Both the position numbers and the translations under genes were made by a program. From the NCBI GenBank assembly GCA_036924085.1, contig JAVGWX010000002.1:84314704-84378703 (forward strand): a DNA stretch of 64,000 bases, in the 5' to 3' direction. Source of the DNA: Ariolimax columbianus (Eukaryota > Mollusca > Gastropoda > Stylommatophora > Arionidae). Under the pieces are notes generated by a model, which did not search any database, was not told the DNA's origin, and worked only from the letters and a program-made list of their open reading frames with translations. Shown one piece after another: positions 32,919-46,176 of the stretch (the stretch's first letter is position 1; each line of letters opens with the position of its first letter).

Positions 32919-34816
32919 AATTTTGATTTTAGAAACATTGGTTTTTCTTGTCAGTAAAATTACTTGAAAGTCAGTGGAAATGCTTTTAACATATCCACAT
33001 AATTAGTACGTTAAAATTGCAATACATTTCAAAGTGCTGAAAATTGTTTAAACTTATAATATCCAATTTTTTTTCAAATCGCCTTTAATTTTGATTTTAG
33101 AAACATTGGTTTTTCTTGTAAGTAAAACTACTTGAAAGTGAGAGGAAATGCTTTTAACTTATCCACATAATTAGTGCGTTACAATTGCAATACATTTCAA
33201 AGTGCTGAAAATTGTCTGAACTTATGATATGCTATTTTTTTACAAATCGCTTTCTACTCAATTTTGATTTTAGAAACATTGGATTTTCTGGTCAGTAAAA
33301 TTACTTGAAAGTCAGTGGAAATGCTTTTAACTTATCCACATAATTAGTGCGTTACAATTGCAATACATTTCAAAGTTCTGAAAATTGAATAAACTCATGA
33401 TCTGCTATTTTTTTTCAAATCGCTTTCTACTCAATTTTGATTTTAGAAACATTGGTTTTTCTTGTTAGTAAAATTACTTGAAAGTCAGTGGAAATGCTTT
33501 TAACTTATCCACACAATTAGTGCGTTACAATTGCAATACATTTCAAAGTGCTGAAAATTGTCTGAACTTATGATATGCTATTTTTTTACAAATCGCTTTC
33601 TACTCAATTTTGATTTTAGAAACATTGGTTTTTCTTGTCAGTAAAATTACTTGAAAGTCAGTGGAAATGCTTTCAACTTATCCACATAATTAGTACGTTA
33701 AAATTGCAATACATTTCAAAGTGCTGAAAATTGTTCAAACTTATAATATGCAATTTTTTTTCAAATCGCCTTCTACTCAGATTTGATTTTAGAAACATTG
33801 GTTTTTCTTGTTAGAAAAATTACTTGAAAGTCAGTGGAAATGCTTTTAACTTATCCACATAATTAGTGCGTTACAATTGCAATACATTTCAAAGTTCTGA
33901 AAATTGAATAAACTTATGATCTGCTGTTTTTTTTCAAATCGCTTTCTACTCAATTTTGATTTTAGAAACATTGGTTTTTCTGGTCAGTAAAATTACTTGA
34001 AAGTCAGTGGAAATGCTTTTAACTTATCCACAAAATTAGTGCGTTACAATTGCAATACATTTCAAAGTTCTGAAAATTGAATAAACTTATGACCTGCTAT
34101 TTTTTTTTAAATCGCTTTCTACTCAATTTTGATTTTAGAAACATTGGATTTTCTGGTCAGTAAAATTACTTGAAAGTCAGTGGAAATGCTTTTAACTTAT
34201 CCACAAAATTAGTGCGTTACAATTGCAATACATTTCAAAGTTCTGAAAATTGAATAAACTTATGACCTGCTATTTTTTTTTAAATCGCTTTCTACTCAAT
34301 TTTGATTTTAGAAACATTGGATTTTCTGGTCAGTAAAATTACTTAAAAGTCAGTGGAAATGCTTTTAACTTATCCACATAATTAGTGCGTTACAATTGCA
34401 ATACATTTCAAAGTTCTGAAAATTGAATAAACTTATGATCTTCAATTTTTTTTCAAGTCGCTTTCTACTCAATTTTGATTTTAGAAACATTGGTTTTTCT
34501 TGTTAGTAAAATTACTTGAAAGTCAGTGGAAATGCTTTTAACTTATCCACATAATTAGTGCGTTACAATTGCAATACATTTCAAAGTTCTGAAAATTGAA
34601 TAAACTTATGATCTGCTATTTTTTTTCAAATCGCTTTCTACTCAATTTTGATTTTAGAAACATTGGATTTTCTGGTCAGTAAAATTACTTGAAAGTCAGT
34701 GGAAATGCTTTTAACTTATCCAGATAATTAGTGCGTTACAATTGCAATACATTTCAAAGTGCTGAAAATTGAATAAACTTATGATATGCTATTTTTTTAC
34801 AAATCACTTTCTACTC
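32919..34816 (+). repeat. Y module (11-mer, 1,898 bp), copy 2
   Basis: Same order as 6378-8275 at an offset of 26,541 bp. Differences seen: ctggtcag in I (33952) where the first copy has cttgtcag, gtcagtgg in Da where the first has gtcagagg, and gaaaattgtc in H where the first has gaaatttgtc. Confidence 0.85.
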
Positions 34817-37055
34817 AATTTTGATTTTAGAAACATTGGTTTTTCTTGTCAGTAAAATTACTTGAAAGTCAGTGGAAATGCTTTTAACATATCCACATAA
34901 TTAGTACGTTAAAATTGCAATACATTTCAAAGTGCTGAAAATTGTTTAAACTTATAATATCCAGTTTTTTTTCAAATCGCCTTTAATTGTGATTTTAGAA
35001 ACATTGGTTTTTCTTGTAAGTAAAACTACTTGAAAGTGAGAGGAAATGCTTTTAACTTATCCACATAATTAGTGCGTTACAATTGCAATACATTTCAAAG
35101 TTCTGAAAATTGAATAAACTTATGATCTTCAATTTTTTTTCAAGTCGCTTTCTACTCAATTTTGATTTTAGAAACATTGGTTTTTCTTGTTAGTAAAATT
35201 ACTTGAAAGTCAGTGGAAATGCTTTTAACTTATCCACATAATTAGTGCGTTACAATTGCAATACATTTCAAAGTTCTGAAAATTGAATAAACTTATGATC
35301 TGCTATTTTTTTTCAAATCGCTTTCTACTCAATTTTGATTTTAGAAACATTGGATTTTCTGGTCAGTAAAATTACTTGAAAGTCAGTGGAAATGCTTTTA
35401 ACTTATCCAGATAATTAGTGCGTTACAATTGCAATACATTTCAAAGTTCTGAAAATTGAATAAACTTATGATATGCTATTTTTTTACAAATCGCTTTCTA
35501 CTCAATTTTGATTTTAGAAACATTGGTTTTTCTTGTCAGTAAAATTACTTGAAAGTCAGTGGAAATGCTTTTAACATATCCACATAATTAGTACGTTAAA
35601 ATTGCAATACATTTCAAAGTGCTGAAAATTGTTTAAACTTATAATATCCAATTTTTTTTCAAATCGCCTTTAATTTTGATTTTAGAAACATTGGTTTTTC
35701 TTGTAAGTAAAACTACTTGAAAGTGAGAGGAAATGATTTTAACTTATCCACATAATTAGTGCGTTACAATTGCAATACATTTCAAAGTGCTGAAAATTGT
35801 CTGAACTTATGATCTGCTATTTTTTTTCAAATCGCTTTCTACTCAATTTTTATTTTAGAAACATTGGTTTTTCTTGTTAGTAAAATTACTTGAAAGTCAG
35901 TGGAAATGCTTTTAACTTATCCACACAATTAGTGCGTTACAATTGCAATACATTTCAAAGTGCTGAAAATTGTCTGAACTTATGATATGCTATTTTTTTA
36001 CAAATCACTTTCTACTCAATTTTGATTTTAGAAACATTGGTTTTTCTTGTCAGTAAAATTACTTGAAAGTCAGTGGAAATGCTTTCAACTTATCCACATA
36101 ATTAGTACGTTACAATTGCAATACATTTCAAAGTGCTGAAAATTGTTCAAACTTATAATATGCAATTTTTTTTCAAATCGCCTTCTACTCAGATTTGATT
36201 TTAGAAACATTGGTTTTTCTTGTTAGAAAAATTACTTGAAAGTCAGTGGAAATGCTTTTAACTTATCCACATAATTAGTGCGTTACAATTGCAATACATT
36301 TCAAAGTTCTGAAAATTGAATAAACTTATGATCTGCTGTTTTTTTTCAAATCGCTTTCTACTCAATTTTGATTTTAGAAACATTGGTTTTTCTGGTCAGT
36401 AAAATTACTTGAAAGTCAGTGGAAATGCTTTTAACTTATCCACAAAATTAGTGCGTTACAATTGCAATACATTTCAAAGTTCTGAAAATTGAATAAACTT
36501 ATGACCTGCTATTTTTTTTAAAATCGCTTTCTACTCAATTTTGATTTTAGAAACATTGGATTTTCTGGTCAGTAAAATTACTTGAAAGTCAGTGGAAATG
36601 CTTTTAACTTATCCACAAAATTAGTGCGTTACAATTGCAATACATTTCAAAGTTCTGAAAATTGAATAAACTTATGACCTGCTATTTTTTTTAAAATCGC
36701 TTTCTACTCAATTTTGATTTTAGAAACATTGGATTTTCTGGTCAGTAAAATTACTTAAAAGTCAGTGGAAATGCTTTTAACTTATCCACATAATTAGTGC
36801 GTTACAATTGCAATACATTTCAAAGTTCTGAAAATTGAATAAACTTATGATCTGCTATTTTTTTTCAAATCGCTTTCTACTCAATTTTGATTTTAGAAAC
36901 ATTGGATTTTCTGGTCAGTAAAATTACTTGAAAGTCAGTGGAAATGCTTTTAACTTATCCAGATAATTAGTGCGTTACAATTGCAATACATTTCAAAGTG
37001 CTGAAAATTGAATAAACTTATGATATGCTATTTTTTTACAAATCGCTTTCTACTC
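34817..37055 (+). repeat. Z module (13 monomers, 2,239 bp), last monomer Dg
   Basis: Matches 8276-10341 at an offset of 26,541 bp, with aattgtgatttt, aaatgatttt (35735) and aatttttatttt. The first A has ccagtttt instead of ccaatttt. Dk at 36710 takes a class C 3' half and Dg follows at 36883 with no Hk between, which fits a Dk/Hk exchange that removed one monomer. Confidence 0.82.
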
Positions 37056-39121
37056 AATTTTGATTTTAGAAACATTGGTTTTTCTTGTCAGTAAAATTAC
37101 TTGAAAGTCAGTGGAAATGCTTTTAACATATCCACATAATTAGTACGTTAAAATTGCAATACATTTCAAAGTGCTGAAAATTGTTTAAACTTATAATATC
37201 CAATTTTTTTTCAAATCGCCTTTAATTTTGATTTTAGAAACATTGGTTTTTCTTGTAAGTAAAACTACTTGAAAGTGAGAGGAAATGCTTTTAACTTATC
37301 CACATAATTAGTGCGTTACAATTGCAATACATTTCAAAGTTCTGAAAATTGAATAAACTTATGATCTTCAATTTTTTTTCAAGTCGCTTTCTACTCAATT
37401 TTGATTTTAGAAACATTGGTTTTTCTTGTTAGTAAAATTACTTGAAAGTCAGTGGAAATGCTTTTAACTTATCCACATAATTAGTGCGTTACAATTGCAA
37501 TACATTTCAAAGTTCTGAAAATTGAATAAACTTATGATCTGCTATTTTTTTTCAAATCGCTTTCTACTCAATTTTGATTTTAGAAACATTGGATTTTCTG
37601 GTCAGTAAAATTACTTGAAAGTCAGTGGAAATGCTTTTAACTTATCCAGATAATTAGTGCGTTACAATTGCAATACATTTCAAAGTTCTGAAAATTGAAT
37701 AAACTTATGATATGCTATTTTTTTACAAATCGCTTTCTACTCAATTTTGATTTTAGAAACATTGGTTTTTCTTGTCAGTAAAATTACTTGAAAGTCAGTG
37801 GAAATGCTTTTAACATATCCACATAATTAGTACGTTAAAATTGCAATACATTTCAAAGTGCTGAAAATTGTTTAAACTTATAATATCCAATTTTTTTTCA
37901 AATCGCCTTTAATTTTGATTTTAGAAACATTGGTTTTTCTTGTAAGTAAAACTACTTGAAAGTGAGAGGAAATGATTTTAACTTATCCACATAATTAGTG
38001 CGTTACAATTGCAATACATTTCAAAGTGCTGAAAATTGTCTGAACTTATGATCTGCTATTTTTTTTCAAATCGCTTTCTACTCAATTTTTATTTTAGAAA
38101 CATTGGTTTTTCTTGTTAGTAAAATTACTTGAAAGTCAGTGGAAATGCTTTTAACTTATCCACACAATTAGTGCGTTACAATTGCAATACATTTCAAAGT
38201 GCTGAAAATTGTCTGAACTTATGATATGCTATTTTTTTACAAATCACTTTCTACTCAATTTTGATTTTAGAAACATTGGTTTTTCTTGTCAGTAAAATTA
38301 CTTGAAAGTCAGTGGAAATGCTTTCAACTTATCCACATAATTAGTACGTTACAATTGCAATACATTTCAAAGTGCTGAAAATTGTTCAAACTTATAATAT
38401 GCAATTTTTTTTCAAATCGCCTTCTACTCAGATTTGATTTTAGAAACATTGGTTTTTCTTGTTAGAAAAATTACTTGAAAGTCAGTGGAAATGCTTTTAA
38501 CTTATCCACATAATTAGTGCGTTACAATTGCAATACATTTCAAAGTTCTGAAAATTGAATAAACTTATGATCTGCTGTTTTTTTTCAAATCGCTTTCTAC
38601 TCAATTTTGATTTTAGAAACATTGGTTTTTCTGGTCAGTAAAATTACTTGAAAGTCAGTGGAAATGCTTTTAACTTATCCACAAAATTAGTGCGTTACAA
38701 TTGCAATACATTTCAAAGTTCTGAAAATTGAATAAACTTATGACCTGCTATTTTTTTTAAAATCGCTTTCTACTCAATTTTGATTTTAGAAACATTGGAT
38801 TTTCTGGTCAGTAAAATTACTTGAAAGTCAGTGGAAATGCTTTTAACTTATCCACAAAATTAGTGCGTTACAATTGCAATACATTTCAAAGTTCTGAAAA
38901 TTGAATAAACTTATGACCTGCTATTTTTTTTTAAATCGCTTTCTACTCAATTTTGATTTTAGAAACATTGGATTTTCTGGTCAGTAAAATTACTTAAAAG
39001 TCAGTGGAAATGCTTTTAACTTATCCAGATAATTAGTGCGTTACAATTGCAATACATTTCAAAGTGCTGAAAATTGAATAAACTTATGATATGCTATTTT
39101 TTTACAAATCGCTTTCTACTC
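37056..39121 (+). repeat. 12-monomer Z variant: A B Hk Dg A B H E C I Da Dk/Dg
   Basis: Starts 37056, 37224, 37397, 37570, 37743, 37911, 38084, 38257, 38430, 38603, 38776, 38949. Matches the preceding Z module at an offset of 2,239 bp, including aaatgatttt (37974) and aatttttatttt; the first B here has aattttgatttt. The last monomer begins as Dk (acttaaaag) and continues as Dg (cagata, gatatgc). Confidence 0.83.
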
Positions 39122-40840
39122 AATTTTGATTTTAGAAACATTGGTTTTTCTTGTCAGTAAAATTACTTGAAAGTCAGTGGAAATGCTTTTAACATATCCA
39201 CATAATTAGTACGTTAAAATTGCAATACATTTCAAAGTGCTGAAAATTGTTTAAACTTATAATATCCAATTTTTTTTCAAATCGCCTTTAATTTTGATTT
39301 TAGAAACATTGGTTTTTCTTGTAAGTAAAACTACTTGAAAGTGAGAGGAAATGCTTTTAACTTATCCACATAATTAGTGCGTTACAATTGCAATACATTT
39401 CAAAGTTCTGAAAATTGAATAAACTTATGATCTTCAATTTTTTTTCAAGTCGCTTTCTACTCAATTTTGATTTTAGAAACATTGGTTTTTCTTGTTAGTA
39501 AAATTACTTGAAAGTCAGTGGAAATGCTTTTAACTTATCCACATAATTAGTGCGTTACAATTGCAATACATTTCAAAGTTCTGAAAATTGAATAAACTTA
39601 TGATCTGCTATTTTTTTTCAAATCGCTTTCTACTCAATTTTGATTTTAGAAACATTGGATTTTCTGGTCAGTAAAATTACTTGAAAGTCAGTGGAAATGC
39701 TTTTAACTTATCCAGATAATTAGTGCGTTACAATTGCAATACATTTCAAAGTTCTGAAAATTGAATAAACTTATGATATGCTATTTTTTTACAAATCGCT
39801 TTCTACTCAATTTTGATTTTAGAAACATTGGTTTTTCTTGTCAGTAAAATTACTTGAAAGTCAGTGGAAATGCTTTTAACATATCCACATAATTAGTACG
39901 TTAAAATTGCAATACATTTCAAAGTGCTGAAAATTGTTTAAACTTATAATATCCAATTTTTTTTCAAATCGCCTTTAATTTTGATTTTAGAAACATTGGT
40001 TTTTCTTGTAAGTAAAACTACTTGAAAGTGAGAGGAAATGCTTTTAACTTATCCACATAATTAGTGCGTTACAATTGCAATACATTTCAAAGTGCTGAAA
40101 ATTGTCTGAACTTATGATCTGCTATTTTTTTTCAAATCGCTTTCTACTCAATTTTGATTTTAGAAACATTGGTTTTTCTTGTTAGTAAAATTACTTGAAA
40201 GTCAGTGGAAATGCTTTTAACTTATCCACACAATTAGTGCGTTACAATTGCAATACATTTCAAAGTGCTGAAAATTGTCTGAACTTATGATATGCTATTT
40301 TTTTACAAATCGCTTTCTACTCAATTTTGATTTTAGAAACATTGGTTTTTCTTGTCAGTAAAATTACTTGAAAGTCAGTGGAAATGCTTTCAACTTATCC
40401 ACATAATTAGTACGTTAAAATTGCAATACATTTCAAAGTGCTGAAAATTGTTCAAACTTATAATATGCAATTTTTTTTCAAATCGCCTTCTACTCAGATT
40501 TGATTTTAGAAACATTGGTTTTTCTTGTTAGAAAAATTACTTGAAAGTCAGTGGAAATGCTTTTAACTTATCCACATAATTAGTGCGTTACAATTGCAAT
40601 ACATTTCAAAGTTCTGAAAATTGAATAAACTTATGATCTGCTGTTTTTTTTCAAATCGCTTTCTACTCAATTTTGATTTTAGAAACATTGGTTTTTCTGG
40701 TCAGTAAAATTACTTGAAAGTCAGTGGAAATGCTTTTAACTTATCCACAAAATTAGTGCGTTACAATTGCAATACATTTCAAAGTTCTGAAAATTGAATA
40801 AACTTTGATCTGCTATTTTTTTACAAATCGCTTTCTACTC
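39122..40840 (+). repeat. 10-mer module (1,719 bp): A B Hk Dg A B H E C I
   Basis: Starts 39122, 39290, 39463, 39636, 39809, 39977, 40150, 40323, 40496, 40669. It ends with a 172-bp class I (aaactttgatc) and leads into the X module. The identical layout and length recur at 50487 and 60475, each time just before an X module. Confidence 0.85.
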
Positions 40841-42045
40841 AATTTTGATTTTAGAAACATTGGTTTTTCTTGTCAGTAAAATTACTTGAAAGTCAGTGGA
40901 AATGCTTTTAACATATCCACATAATTAGTACGTAAATATTGCAATACATTTCAAAGTGCTGAAAATTGTTCAAACTTATAATATGCAATTTTTTTTCAAA
41001 TCGCCTTCTACTCAGATTGGATTTTATAAACATTGGTTTTTTTTGTTAGAAAAATTACTTGAAAGTCAGTGGAAATGCTTTTAACTTATCCACATAATTA
41101 GTGCGTTACAATTGCAATACATTTCAAAGTTCTGAAAATTGAATAAACTTATGATCTGCTATTTTTTTTCAAATCGCTTTCTACTCAATTTTGATTTTAG
41201 AAACATTGAATTTTCTTGTCAGTAAAATTACTTGAAAGTCAGTGGAAATGCTTTTAACATATCCACATAATTAGTACGTTAAAATTGCAATACATTTCAA
41301 AGTGCTGAAAATTGTTCAAACTTATAATATGCAATTTTTTTTCAAATCGCCTTTAATTTTGATTTTAGAAACATTGGTTTTTCTTGTAAGTAAATCTACT
41401 TGAAAGTGAGAGGAAATGCTTTTAACTTATCCACATAATTAGTGCGTTACATTTGCAATACATTTCAAAGTTCTGAAAATTGAATAAACTTATGATCTGC
41501 TATTTTTTTTCAAATCGCTTTCTACTCAATTTTGAATTTAGAAACATTGGATTTTCTGGTCAGTAAAATTACTTGAAAGTCAGTGGAAATGCTTTCAACT
41601 TATCCACATAATTAGTACGTTAAAATTGCAATACATTTCAAAGTGCTGAAAATTGTTCAAACTTATAATATGCAATTTTTTTTCAAATCGCCTTCTACTC
41701 AGATTTGATTTTAGAAACATTGGTTTTTCTTGTTAGAAAAATTACTTGAAAGTCAGTGGAAATGCTTTTAACTTATCCACATAATTAGTGCGTTACAATT
41801 GCAATACATTTCAAAGTTCTGAAAATTGAATAAACTTATGATCTGCTATTTTTTTTCAAATCGCTTTCTACTCAATTTTGATTTTAGAAACATTGGTTTT
41901 TCTGGTCAGTAAAATTACTTGAAAGTCAGTGGAAATGCTTTTAACTTATCCACACAATTAGTGCGTTACAATTGCAATACATTTCAAAGTTCTGAAAATT
42001 GAATAAACTTTGATCTGCTATTTTTTTACAAATCGCTTTCTACTC
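40841..42045 (+). repeat. X module: A C2 A B G/E C Ic
   Basis: Starts 40841, 41014, 41187, 41355, 41528, 41701, 41874. The first A carries acgtaaatatt at 40930-40940, a mark seen again only at 52206 and 62194. C2 here starts agattgg. B has acatttgc. G/E has atccacata, unlike the atcctcata of the 3.8-kb and 31.2-kb copies. Confidence 0.84.
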
Positions 42046-43591
42046 AATTTTGATTTTAGAAACATTGGTTTTTCTTGTCAGTAAAATTACTTGAAAGTCA
42101 GTGGAAATGCTTTTAACATATCCACATAATTAGTACGTTAAAATTGCAATACATTTCAAAGTGCTGAAAATTGTTCAAACTTATAATATCCAATTTTTTT
42201 TCAAATCGCCTTTAATTTTGATTTTAGAAACATTGGTTTTTCTTGTAAGTAAAACTACTTGAAAGTGAGAGGAAATGCTTTTAACTTATCCACATAATTA
42301 GTGCGTTACAATTGCAATACATTTCAAAGTTCTGAAAATTGAATAAACTTTGATCTGCTATTTTTTTACAAATCGCATTCTACTCAATTTTGATTTTAGA
42401 AACATTGGTTTTTCTTGTCAGTAAAATTACTTGAAAGTCAGTGGAAATGCTTTCAACTTATCCACATAATTAGTACGTTAAAATTGCAATACATTTCAAA
42501 GTGCTGAAAATTGTTCAAACTTATAATATCCAATTTTTTTTCAAATCGCCTTTAATTTTGATTTTAGAAACATTGGTTTTTCTTGTAAGTAAAACTACTT
42601 GAAAGTGAGAGGAAATGCTTTTAACTTATCCACATAATTAGTGCGTTACAATTGCAATACATTTCAAAGTGCTGAAAATTATCTGAACTTATGATATGCT
42701 ATTTTTTTACAAATCGCATTCTACTCAATTTTGATTTTAGAAACATTGGTTTTTCTTGTCAGTAAAATTACTTGAAAGTCAGTGGAAATGCTTTCAACTT
42801 ATCCACATAATTAGTACGTTAAAATTGCAATACATTTCAAAGTGCTGAAAATTGTTTAAACTTATAATATGCAATTTTTTTTCAAATCGCCTTCTACTAA
42901 GATTTGATTTTAGAAACATTGGTTTTTCTTGTTAGAAAAATTACTTGAAAGTCAGTGGAAATGCTTTTAACTTATCCACATATATAGTGCGTTACAATTG
43001 CAATACATTTCAAAGTTCTGAAAATTGAATAAACTTATGATCTGCTATTTTTTTTTAAATCGCTTTCTACTCAATTTTGATTTTAGAAACATTGGATTTT
43101 CTGGTCAGTAAAATTACTTAAAAGTCAGTGGAAATGCTTTTAACTTATCCACATAATTAGTGCGTTACAATTGCAATACATTTCAAAGTTCTGAAAATTG
43201 AATAAACTTATGATCTTCAATTTTTTTTCAAGTCGCTTTCTACTCAATTTTGATTTTAGAAACATTGGTTTTTCTTGTTAGTAAAATTACTTGAAAGTCA
43301 GTGGAAATGCTTTTAACTTATCCACATAATTAGTGCGTTACAATTGCAATACATTTCAAAGTTCTGAAAATTGAATAAACTTATGATCTGCTATTTTTTT
43401 TCAAATCGCTTTCTACTCAATTTTGATTTTAGAAACATTGGATTTTCTGGTCAGTAAAATTACTTGAAAGTCAGTGGAAATGCTTTTAACTTATCCAGAT
43501 AATTAGTGCGTTACAATTGCAATACATTTCAAAGTTCTGAAAATTGAATAAACTTATGATATGCTATTTTTTTACAAATCGCTTTCTACTC
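42046..43591 (+). repeat. A B E B E C Dk Hk Dg block with a two-monomer duplication
   Basis: Starts 42046, 42214, 42386, 42554, 42727, 42900, 43073, 43246, 43419. Relative to 31713-32918 it has two extra monomers (B at 42214 with a class I 3' half, 172 bp; E at 42386 with an atatcc class A 3' half, 168 bp), together 340 bp. C at 42900 has a private double change at 42983-42984, giving catatatagtg. Confidence 0.83.
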
Positions 43592-44970
43592 AATTTTGAT
43601 TTTAGAAACATTGGTTTTTCTTGTCAGTAAAATTACTTGAAAGTCAGTGGAAATGCTTTTAACATATCCACATAATTAGTACGTTAAAATTGCAATACAT
43701 TTCAAAGTGCTGAAAATTGTTTAAACTTATAATATCCAATTTTTTTTCAAATCGCCTTTAATTTTGATTTTAGAAACATTGGTTTTTCTTGTAAGTAAAA
43801 CTACTTGAAAGTGAGAGGAAATGCTTTTAACTTATCCACATAATTAGTGCGTTACAATTGCAATACATTTCAAAGTGCTGAAAATTGTCTGAACTTATGA
43901 TATGCTATTTTTTTACAAATCGCTTTCTACTCAATTTTGATTTTAGAAACATTGGATTTTCTGGTCAGTAAAATTACTTGAAAGTCAGTGGAAATGCTTT
44001 TAACTTATCCACATAATTAGTGCGTTACAATTGCAATACATTTCAAAGTTCTGAAAATTGAATAAACTCATGATCTGCTATTTTTTTTCAAATCGCTTTC
44101 TACTCAATTTTGATTTTAGAAACATTGGTTTTTCTTGTTAGTAAAATTACTTGAAAGTCAGTGGAAATGCTTTTAACTTATCCACACAATTAGTGCGTTA
44201 CAATTGCAATACATTTCAAAGTGCTGAAAATTGTCTGAACTTATGATATGCTATTTTTTTACAAATCGCTTTCTACTCAATTTTGATTTTAGAAACATTG
44301 GTTTTTCTTGTCAGTAAAATTACTTGAAAGTCAGTGGAAATGCTTTCAACTTATCCACATAATTAGTACGTTAAAATTGCAATACATTTCAAAGTGCTGA
44401 AAATTGTTCAAACTTATAATATGCAATTTTTTTTCAAATCGCCTTCTACTCAGATTTGATTTTAGAAACATTGGTTTTTCTTGTTAGAAAAATTACTTGA
44501 AAGTCAGTGGAAATGCTTTTAACTTATCCACATAATTAGTGCGTTACAATTGCAATACATTTCAAAGTTCTGAAAATTGAATAAACTTATGATCTGCTGT
44601 TTTTTTTCAAATCGCTTTCTACTCAATTTTGATTTTAGAAACATTGGTTTTTCTGGTCAGTAAAATTACTTGAAAGTCAGTGGAAATGCTTTTAACTTAT
44701 CCACAAAATTAGTGCGTTACAATTGCAATACATTTCAAAGTTCTGAAAATTGAATAAACTTATGACCTGCTATTTTTTTTTAAATCGCTTTCTACTCAAT
44801 TTTGATTTTAGAAACATTGGATTTTCTGGTCAGTAAAATTACTTGAAAGTCAGTGGAAATGCTTTTAACTTATCCAGATAATTAGTGCGTTACAATTGCA
44901 ATACATTTCAAAGTTCTGAAAATTGAATAAACTTATGATATGCTATTTTTTTACAAATCGCTTTCTACTC
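43592..44970 (+). repeat. 8-monomer Y variant: A B D H E C I Dg (1,379 bp)
   Basis: Starts 43592, 43760, 43933, 44106, 44279, 44452, 44625, 44798. Compared with the 11-mer, Da Dk Hk are missing, so I joins Dg. Confidence 0.83.
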
Positions 44971-46176
44971 AATTTTGATTTTAGAAACATTGGTTTTTCT
45001 TGTCAGTAAAATTACTTGAAAGTCAGTGGAAATGCTTTTAACATATCCACATAATTAGTACGTTAAAATTGCAATACATTTCAAAGTGCTGAAAATTGTT
45101 TAAACTTATAATATCCAATTTTTTTTCAAATCGCCTTTAATTTTGATTTTAGAAACATTGGTTTTTCTTGTAAGTAAAACTACTTGAAAGTGAGAGGAAA
45201 TGCTTTTAACTTATCCACATAATTAGTGCGTTACAATTGCAATACATTTCAAAGTGCTGAAAATTGTCTGAACTTATGATATGCTATTTTTTTACAAATC
45301 GCTTTCTACTCAATTTTGATTTTAGAAACATTGGATTTTCTGGTCAGTAAAATTACTTGAAAGTCAGTGGAAATGCTTTTAACTTATCCACATAATTAGT
45401 GCGTTACAATTGCAATACATTTCAAAGTTCTGAAAATTGAATAAACTCATGATCTGCTATTTTTTTTCAAATCGCTTTCTACTCAATTTTGATTTTAGAA
45501 ACATTGGTTTTTCTTGTTAGTAAAATTACTTGAAAGTCAGTGGAAATGCTTTTAACTTATCCACACAATTAGTGCGTTACAATTGCAATACATTTCAAAG
45601 TGCTGAAAATTGTCTGAACTTATGATATGCTATTTTTTTACAAATCGCTTTCTACTCAATTTTGATTTTAGAAACATTGGTTTTTCTTGTCAGTAAAATT
45701 ACTTGAAAGTCAGTGGAAATGCTTTCAACTTATCCACATAATTAGTACGTTAAAATTGCAATACATTTCAAAGTGCTGAAAATTGTTCAAACTTATAATA
45801 TGCAATTTTTTTTCAAATCGCCTTCTACTCAGATTTGATTTTAGAAACATTGGTTTTTCTTGTTAGAAAAATTACTTGAAAGTCAGTGGAAATGCTTTTA
45901 ACTTATCCACATAATTAGTGCGTTACAATTGCAATACATTTCAAAGTTCTGAAAATTGAATAAACTTATGATCTGCTATTTTTTTTCAAATCGCTTTCTA
46001 CTCAATTTTGATTTTAGAAACATTGGATTTTCTGGTCAGTAAAATTACTTGAAAGTCAGTGGAAATGCTTTTAACTTATCCAGATAATTAGTGCGTTACA
46101 ATTGCAATACATTTCAAAGTTCTGAAAATTGAATAAACTTATGATATGCTATTTTTTTACAAATCGCTTTCTACTC
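44971..46176 (+). repeat. 7-monomer Y variant: A B D H E C Dg (1,206 bp)
   Basis: Starts 44971, 45139, 45312, 45485, 45658, 45831, 46004. Compared with the 11-mer, I Da Dk Hk are missing. With the 8-monomer block before and the full 11-mer after, the three consecutive Y modules have graded internal deletions ending at the same Dg. Confidence 0.83.
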
